Part shown: positions 59,724-64,000 of the stretch, one piece after another | How positions within the stretch are numbered: position 1 is the stretch's first letter | How the letters are laid out: each line of letters opens with the position of its first letter | Assembly (NCBI GenBank): GCA_963726295.1 | Contig: CAVSBW010000001.1 | Coordinates: forward strand, 186,001 to 250,000 | Reading direction: 5' to 3' | Length of the DNA: 64,000 nucleotides | DNA from: DASSQJ01 sp963726295 | GTDB taxonomy: Bacteria > Actinomycetota > Actinomycetes > Actinomycetales > Dermatophilaceae | Notes under the pieces: generated by a model | Told to the model about the DNA's origin: nothing | Database searches by the model: none | What the model saw: only the letters and a program-made list of their open reading frames with translations | Program-made: the position numbers and the translations under genes

Positions 59724-59779
59724 ACTTCCGGCTTGCCGCGCTGCCGCGACGACGGGAGAGGTGACCGCCGCCGGCCGGG

Positions 59780-60166
59780 TCACTCGTGGGCGCGCTCGGC
59801 CAGGGAGTGATCCAGGCGGTGGTAGTCCGACGCGTCGGCCACGTACCACGCGGCGGTGGTGGTGAGGCCGGTCGGCGGGTCGAGCGTGCCCGCGGCGACG
59901 GAGGTGCGGTCGGCCCCCTCGGCGCGCCAGAACAGCGTGGAGCCGCAGGTGCCGCAGAAGCCGTACCGGACCCCGGGCGCGGCCTCCCACCAGCGCAGGG
60001 ACACCGCGCCGGCGACCACGAGGTCGGTGTCGGCACTGGCCGTGGCGGCCATGAAGTGGCCCGTGACCCGCCGGCAGCGGTCGCAGTGGCAGTTCACGAC
60101 GTCGCGCAGCTCACCGCGCGCCTCGTAGGAGACCGCTCCGCAGGCGCAGCGGCCCGTGCGGACCAC
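59780..60166 (-). CDS. GFA family zinc protein
   Basis: 128 residues from the GTG at 60166. Zinc motifs: GRCACGAV (CxCG), VVNCHCDRCRR (CxCxxC) and YGFCGTCGSTLFW (CxxC), as in the glutathione-dependent formaldehyde-activating/CENP-V family. It follows the MttB-family gene by 13 bases and is probably in its operon. Dimethylglycine and sarcosine demethylation can release formaldehyde, so a role in handling it is plausible; actinobacteria usually use mycothiol, so glutathione itself is doubtful. Substrate unproven. Confidence 0.85.
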   Translation of the reverse strand: MVRTGRCACGAVSYEARGELRDVVNCHCDRCRRVTGHFMAATASADTDLVVAGAVSLRWWEAAPGVRYGFCGTCGSTLFWRAEGADRTSVAAGTLDPPTGLTTTAAWYVADASDYHRLDHSLAERAHE

Positions 60167-60179
60167 GGGGGTGGGCCCG

Positions 60180-61619
60180 TCAGTCGCCGAGCTCGCGGCG
60201 GCGCCGCGTCACGAACTCCTCGAGCTCGGTGCGCACGGCGTCGTCGAGGGCCGGTTGCTCGTACTCCTCGAGGCGCTTCCGCCAGATCACGGCGGCCCGG
60301 GTGGCGGTGTCCTGTGCGCCGTTCCGCATCCAGCGCTCGTAGTTCTCGGAGGAGTTGAGGAACGGCCGGTAGAAGCAGGTGCGGAAGCGCTCCATGGTGT
60401 GCATCGAGCCGAGGAAGTGGCCGCCGTGGCCGACCTCCTGGTGGGCGTCGAAGGCCAGCGAGCCCTCGTCGATCTCCAGGGGCGTGAACTCGTGCTGCAG
60501 CATCTCGACGAGCTGGCAGTCGACGACGAACTTCTCGAAGCCGGCGACCAGGCCGCCCTCGAGCCAGCCCGCCGAGTGCATGACCCAGTTGGCGCCGGCG
60601 AGGAAGGTGGGCATCAGCGTCATCAGCGCCTCGTAGCCGGCCTGCGCGTCTGTGACCTGCGAGGAGGTCAACCCCCCGCCGGTGCGGAACGGCAGGCCGA
60701 AGTGCCGCGCGATCTGGCCCGTGCACAGCAGCCCGATGCCCGACTCGGGAGTGCCGAACGTCGGTGAGCCCGACTGCATGTCGATGTTTGAGAGGAAGGA
60801 GCCGAAGACCACCGGGCACCCGGGACGGATGAGCTGGGCGAGGGCGATGCCGGACAGGGCCTCGGCAATCTGCTGCACCAGCGCGGCAGGGATCGTGACC
60901 GGCGACATCGCGCCCATGAGGATGAACGGGGTGAGGACGACCGGCTGTGCGGCGGCGGCGTACTCGAAGAGCGCGTCGAGCATCCGGTCGTCCCAGCGCA
61001 GCGGCGAGTTGCAGTTGATGAGGCTGATCGACACCGGCGTCGACTCGATGGCCTCGCGCCCGCCGAAGAGGATCTCCGACATGGCGATGACGTCGCGGGC
61101 GTTCTCGCCGGAGACCACGTTGCCCATGAACACCTTGTCGGTGATCGTCATGAGCGCGAGCGTCATATCGAGGTGTCGGGAGTCGAGCGGGGCGTCGTTC
61201 GGCTCGCACACGACACCTCCGGCGGAGTCGAGCACCGAGAACGACTGCGCCAGCCGCGCGAAGTTGCGGTAGTCCTCCATCGTGCCGTCGCGGCGCTGGT
61301 CGCCTTCGCGGACGAAGGGCGGCCCGTACACGGCACTGAAGGCCATGGAGTCGCCGCCGAGGTGGATGCTGCGCTCGGGGTTGCGCGCGCGCACGTCGAA
61401 CTCACGGGGGGCCTTGGCCACCTGGGCCAGGACGAACTCGGGGTCGAGGAACACGGTGTTCTCCTCGACCCGCTGGCCGGCCTCGCGGAAGAGGCCGAGG
61501 GCCCGCTCGCTCATGAACTCGACGCCGATCTCGGTGACGAGGCGTCGCCACGCGCCGTCCAGCTGAGCCATCGCGTCCGGGGAGAGAACCTCGTAGCGCG
61601 GCATCCGGTTCGTGAACAT
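60180..61619 (-). CDS. MttB-family corrinoid methyltransferase (non-pyrrolysine), probable glycine betaine methyltransferase
   Basis: 479 residues from the ATG at 61619, with GGAAAGG six bases upstream (a GTG at 61634 overlaps that site). The TIM-barrel family is recognised from the trimethylamine-methyltransferase blocks MSERALGLFREAGQRVEE, GGVVCEPNDAPLDSRHLDM, SLINCNSPLRWDDRMLDAL, GCPVVFGSFLSNIDMQSGSPTFGTPES, GGGLTSSQVTDAQAGYEA and HEFTPLEIDEGSLAFDAHQEVGHGGHFLGSMHT. The frame has no in-frame amber codon, so it is the non-Pyl branch, whose characterised members (MtgB, MtcB, MtpB) demethylate glycine betaine, carnitine or proline betaine. The betaine island around it points to glycine betaine. 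Confidence 0.9.
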   Translation of the reverse strand: MFTNRMPRYEVLSPDAMAQLDGAWRRLVTEIGVEFMSERALGLFREAGQRVEENTVFLDPEFVLAQVAKAPREFDVRARNPERSIHLGGDSMAFSAVYGPPFVREGDQRRDGTMEDYRNFARLAQSFSVLDSAGGVVCEPNDAPLDSRHLDMTLALMTITDKVFMGNVVSGENARDVIAMSEILFGGREAIESTPVSISLINCNSPLRWDDRMLDALFEYAAAAQPVVLTPFILMGAMSPVTIPAALVQQIAEALSGIALAQLIRPGCPVVFGSFLSNIDMQSGSPTFGTPESGIGLLCTGQIARHFGLPFRTGGGLTSSQVTDAQAGYEALMTLMPTFLAGANWVMHSAGWLEGGLVAGFEKFVVDCQLVEMLQHEFTPLEIDEGSLAFDAHQEVGHGGHFLGSMHTMERFRTCFYRPFLNSSENYERWMRNGAQDTATRAAVIWRKRLEEYEQPALDDAVRTELEEFVTRRRRELGD

Positions 61620-61678
61620 TCGCGACCTTTCCACAGGGCGGGTGGTGTTTGACCGTGGGCCGGGTCACATCCTAGCCT

Positions 61679-61709
61679 CATCATGTGGGCGTCACGTTTC
61701 CACATGATG
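61679..61709. promoter_or_regulatory. Palindromic operator between mttB-like and IclR gene 2
   Basis: CATCATGTGG-N11-CCACATGATG, perfect 10-base arms, centred in the 136-base divergent region. A -10-like TAGGAT (minus strand, 61670-61675) for the methyltransferase gene abuts it. Likely the binding site of the IclR protein encoded at 61756, distinct from the GCAAC boxes of regulator 1. Confidence 0.65.
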
Positions 61710-61755
61710 GGCGCCACTGTCACCCCCGACGCAGTACCCGAGAGGATCCCCACCC

Positions 61756-62523
61756 GTGAGCAGCCAGCAGCCGGGAACCGGCACCCAGTCGATCGACCGG
61801 GCGGCCGACCTGGTGACCCGCGTGGTGCGTGGCGACGACGGGTTGACGGCCGCGGAGCTCGCCGAGGCCACCGGGCTGGCCCGGTCGACGACCTCCCGGC
61901 TGCTCGCCGCGCTCGAGCGCGCCGAGCTCCTGGCCCGCGACGGCAGCGGCCGGTGGGCGCCCGGGGCGCTCTTCCAGACGTACTCGACCCGCCGCACCGA
62001 CGACGAGCTGCTCGCCGAGCTGTCCGGCCCGACGATGCGCGAGCTCGGCGACGTGACCGGAGAGACGGTCAACCTCGGGGTGCCCCGGTTCGGCACCGTG
62101 GTCCAGGTGGCCCAGGTCGAGTCGGCCTACTACCTCGGCTCGCGCGACTGGGTGGGCACCGACGTCCCGGCACACGCCTCCGCCCTCGGCAAGGTCCTCT
62201 ACGCGCACGGCGCGATCCCGGCGCCCACCGGTCGGCTGGAGGCTCCGAGCCCGGGCGCGATCACCACCGGCGCCGAGCTGTCCGCACAGCTCCCCGGCAT
62301 CCGGCGCGACGGGTTCGCCACCACGGTCGACGAGCTCGAGCCGGGCCTGACCGGGGTCGCGGCCCCGGTCCGCCGCCGCGGCACGGTGGTGGCGGCGCTC
62401 GGCATCTCCGGACCCACCTCCCGACTCTCCGCCGAGCTCGCGTCCACGGGCGCTCTCGTCGCCAGCCACGCCGCGGCCCTGTCGGCCCGGCTCGAGGACC
62501 ACCCACACGAAGGAGCGGCATGA
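61756..62523 (+). CDS. IclR-family regulator 2 (methyltransferase operon)
   Basis: 255 residues from a GTG. Winged helix: QSIDRAADLVTRVVRGDDGLTAAELAEATGLARSTTSRLLAALERAELL with recognition helix STTSRLLAAL; the effector domain has VPAHASALGKVLYAHG and GFATTVDELEPGLTGVAAPVRRRGTVVAALGISG. It is divergent from the mttB-like gene and coupled by ATGA to the corrinoid protein, so it is the first gene of its own target operon. A different paralogue from the regulator at 58921. Confidence 0.9.
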   Translation: MSSQQPGTGTQSIDRAADLVTRVVRGDDGLTAAELAEATGLARSTTSRLLAALERAELLARDGSGRWAPGALFQTYSTRRTDDELLAELSGPTMRELGDVTGETVNLGVPRFGTVVQVAQVESAYYLGSRDWVGTDVPAHASALGKVLYAHGAIPAPTGRLEAPSPGAITTGAELSAQLPGIRRDGFATTVDELEPGLTGVAAPVRRRGTVVAALGISGPTSRLSAELASTGALVASHAAALSARLEDHPHEGAA

Positions 62524-63191
62524 CACCGGACGAGATCCTCAAGGGCCTCTACGACCAGACCCTCGTCGGCAACGGCCCGGCGGTGCTCGACCTGACCCAC
62601 CAGGCCCTGGGGCAGGACATGGCACCGGGGTCCCTGCTCTTCGACGCGCTGATCCCGGCGCTGGAGGAGGTCGGTGCGCGGTTCGAGCGCGGCGACTTCT
62701 TCGTGCCCGAGATGCTCATCGCCGGGCGGGCCATGGCCGGGGCCATGGAGGTGCTGCGGCCGCTGCTCGCCGACACCGGGGTCGAGACCATCGGCAAGTT
62801 CCTCATGGGGACGGTCAAGGGCGACGTGCACGACATCGGCAAGAACCTCGTCAACATCATGCTCGAGGGGGCCGGGTTCGAGGTCATCGACCTCGGTGTG
62901 CAGGTGGCGCCGGAGAAGTTCGTGGCCGCCATCGAGGAACACCACCCCGACATCGTCGGCTTCTCGGCGTTCCTCACCACGACGATGCCGATGTTCAAGG
63001 CGAACCTCAACGCCCTCGAGAAGGCCGGCCTGCGCGACTCGGTCATCGTGATGGTCGGCGGCGCGCCGGTCACCCAGGAGTACGCGGACGCCGTCGGGGC
63101 CGACGGGTACGCCGCCGACGCCTCCGCGACCGTCAAGCGGGCCAAGGCCCTGCTCGGGGAGCGTCGGCGTCGGGCGAAGGTGCTCACATGA
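62520..63191 (+). CDS. Corrinoid (cobalamin-binding) protein, MttC/MtgC-like
   Basis: 223 residues. N-terminal helical B12-binding-2 cap (LLFDALIPALEEVGARFERGDFFVPEMLIAGRAMAGAM) and a Rossmann-type B12 domain with MGTVKGDVHDIGKNLVNIMLEGAGFEVIDLG, where the His in DVHDIGKN is the lower cobalt ligand; GGAPVTQEYADAVGADGYAADA completes it. It would receive the methyl group from the MttB-like enzyme as methyl-Co(III) and pass it to the next gene's enzyme. ATGA overlaps on both sides (62520, 63188). Confidence 0.95.
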   Translation: MTPDEILKGLYDQTLVGNGPAVLDLTHQALGQDMAPGSLLFDALIPALEEVGARFERGDFFVPEMLIAGRAMAGAMEVLRPLLADTGVETIGKFLMGTVKGDVHDIGKNLVNIMLEGAGFEVIDLGVQVAPEKFVAAIEEHHPDIVGFSAFLTTTMPMFKANLNALEKAGLRDSVIVMVGGAPVTQEYADAVGADGYAADASATVKRAKALLGERRRRAKVLT

Positions 63192-64000
63192 GCGCCCCGC
63201 TGCGACACACGGTCCTGCGCTCGGCGACCAAGGAGGTCGTGGTCGGCGCCGACCAGCCGTTCTGCGTCATCGGCGAGCGGATCAACCCCACCGGTCGCCC
63301 GGTGTTGCAGGCGGCGCTGCGCGAGGGCGACCTGTCGCTCGTGGCCAAGGACGTCGCCTCGCAGGTGGCCGGCGGCGCGAACGTCCTCGACATCAACATG
63401 GGCGTGCCGCTCACCGACGAGGCCGAGCTGCTCGTCAAGGCGATCCGCGTGGTCCAGTCGCTCACCGACCTGCCCGTCTGCATCGACTCCTCGGTGGTCG
63501 AGGCGCTCGAGGCGGGTCTGGCGGCCTACCAGGGCCGGGCACTGGTCAACTCGGTGACGGCCGAGGACGAGCGGCTCGCCGCCATCCTGCCGCTCGTCAA
63601 GAAGTACGACGCCGCGGTCGTGGCCCTGCCCAACGACGAGGACGAGATCCCGATGGAGGCCGGCAAGCGGCTGGCGCTCACCGAGAAGATCGTCCGGGTC
63701 GCCACGGAGGAGTACGGCATCGCGATCGACGACATCGTGATCGACCCGCTGGCCATGCCGATCGGGGCCGACTCCACGGTCGGGCGGACCACGCTGGAGA
63801 CCATCCGCGGCATCCGGGAACGGTGGGGCCTGAACATGACGTGCGGCGCGTCCAACGTCAGCTTCGGGATGCCCGGGCGCCACGCGATCAACGCGGCCTG
63901 GCTCCCGCTGGCCATGTCGGCCGGGATGACCAGCGCCATCATGGACGCCCGCACGCCCCACGTCGTCGACGCGGTCCGAGCCGCCGACCTGCTGCTCGGC
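63188..64000 (+). CDS. Methyltetrahydrofolate:corrinoid methyltransferase (pterin-binding), truncated by window end
   Basis: The first 271 residues are present; the frame is open at 64000 and, by the family length, perhaps 20-40 residues are missing. Pterin-binding TIM barrel of the MetH/AcsE/MtgA type: VIGERINPTGRPVLQAAL, GANVLDINMGVPLTDE, PVCIDSSVVEALEAGL, LVNSVTAEDERL, IDPLAMPIGADS and TCGASNVSFGMPGR, the conserved folate- and substrate-binding loops. It would move the methyl group between methyl-Co(III) and tetrahydrofolate, giving methyl-THF. ATG overlaps the corrinoid gene by ATGA. Confidence 0.93.
   Translation, partial: MSAPLRHTVLRSATKEVVVGADQPFCVIGERINPTGRPVLQAALREGDLSLVAKDVASQVAGGANVLDINMGVPLTDEAELLVKAIRVVQSLTDLPVCIDSSVVEALEAGLAAYQGRALVNSVTAEDERLAAILPLVKKYDAAVVALPNDEDEIPMEAGKRLALTEKIVRVATEEYGIAIDDIVIDPLAMPIGADSTVGRTTLETIRGIRERWGLNMTCGASNVSFGMPGRHAINAAWLPLAMSAGMTSAIMDARTPHVVDAVRAADLLLG

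Noticed and set aside
60180..61619. Possible pyrrolysine (amber) codon in the MttB-family gene
   Set aside because: The frame is open from start to TGA with no internal TAG, and no pyl genes are present; it belongs to the non-pyrrolysine branch.

Overview
The window is very GC-rich DNA with dense genes, many ATGA/GTGA stop-start overlaps and frequent GTG starts. Its family content (SigE-type sigma factors, DUF2332, MarC next to a PHP protein, lipoprotein L,D-transpeptidase) points to an actinobacterium, perhaps Micrococcales/Intrasporangiaceae-like; that placement is inference from gene style only. No rRNA, tRNA, CRISPR or phage module was recognised.

Left part (1-16 kb): a translationally coupled four-gene operon (unknown protein, FAD monooxygenase, HD-GYP/LuxR fusion regulator, GNAT acetyltransferase), a DUF4386-like membrane protein, a pair of CitE/malyl-CoA-lyase-type genes, a lipoprotein L,D-transpeptidase, a complete IS481-family element with a 14-bp target duplication, a Gfo/Idh/MocA oxidoreductase, a secreted M6 metalloprotease and a RIO-type kinase. 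Middle part (15.7-46.9 kb): a potassium-channel-like pair, trypsin-like protease, acyl-CoA dehydrogenase, TPR protein, PIG-L deacetylase, APC permease, a TetR/thioesterase divergon, aminopeptidase P, DUF2332 plus acyl-CoA synthetase operon, GntR plus membrane protein operon, glycerol kinase, MscS channel, MaoC hydratase, two tandem paralogous sigma-factor/membrane-partner pairs, PHP-MarC, L-serine dehydratase, a RecB-like nuclease, a proteobacterial-type CysM, a decayed PIN-domain toxin gene and an aldo/keto reductase.

Right part (46.9-64.0 kb, running off the window): a choline/glycine betaine catabolic island. One minus-strand operon carries betaine-aldehyde dehydrogenase, choline dehydrogenase and a three-part glycine-betaine-type ABC importer; a second carries a dimethylglycine/sarcosine-dehydrogenase-like flavoprotein with its own electron transfer flavoprotein (EtfB, EtfA). 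A third, divergent block holds a non-pyrrolysine MttB-family methyltransferase with a GFA protein on one side, and an IclR regulator, a corrinoid protein and a methyl-tetrahydrofolate:corrinoid methyltransferase on the other. Together they would take choline to betaine, remove the first methyl group by a cobalamin/tetrahydrofolate route, and oxidise the dimethylglycine. That replaces the Rieske oxygenase step usual in aerobes.

A repeated half-site (GCGCAAC-like) sits at the three oxidative promoters including that of one IclR gene. A different palindrome sits between mttB and the second IclR gene, so the island appears to have two IclR-controlled halves.
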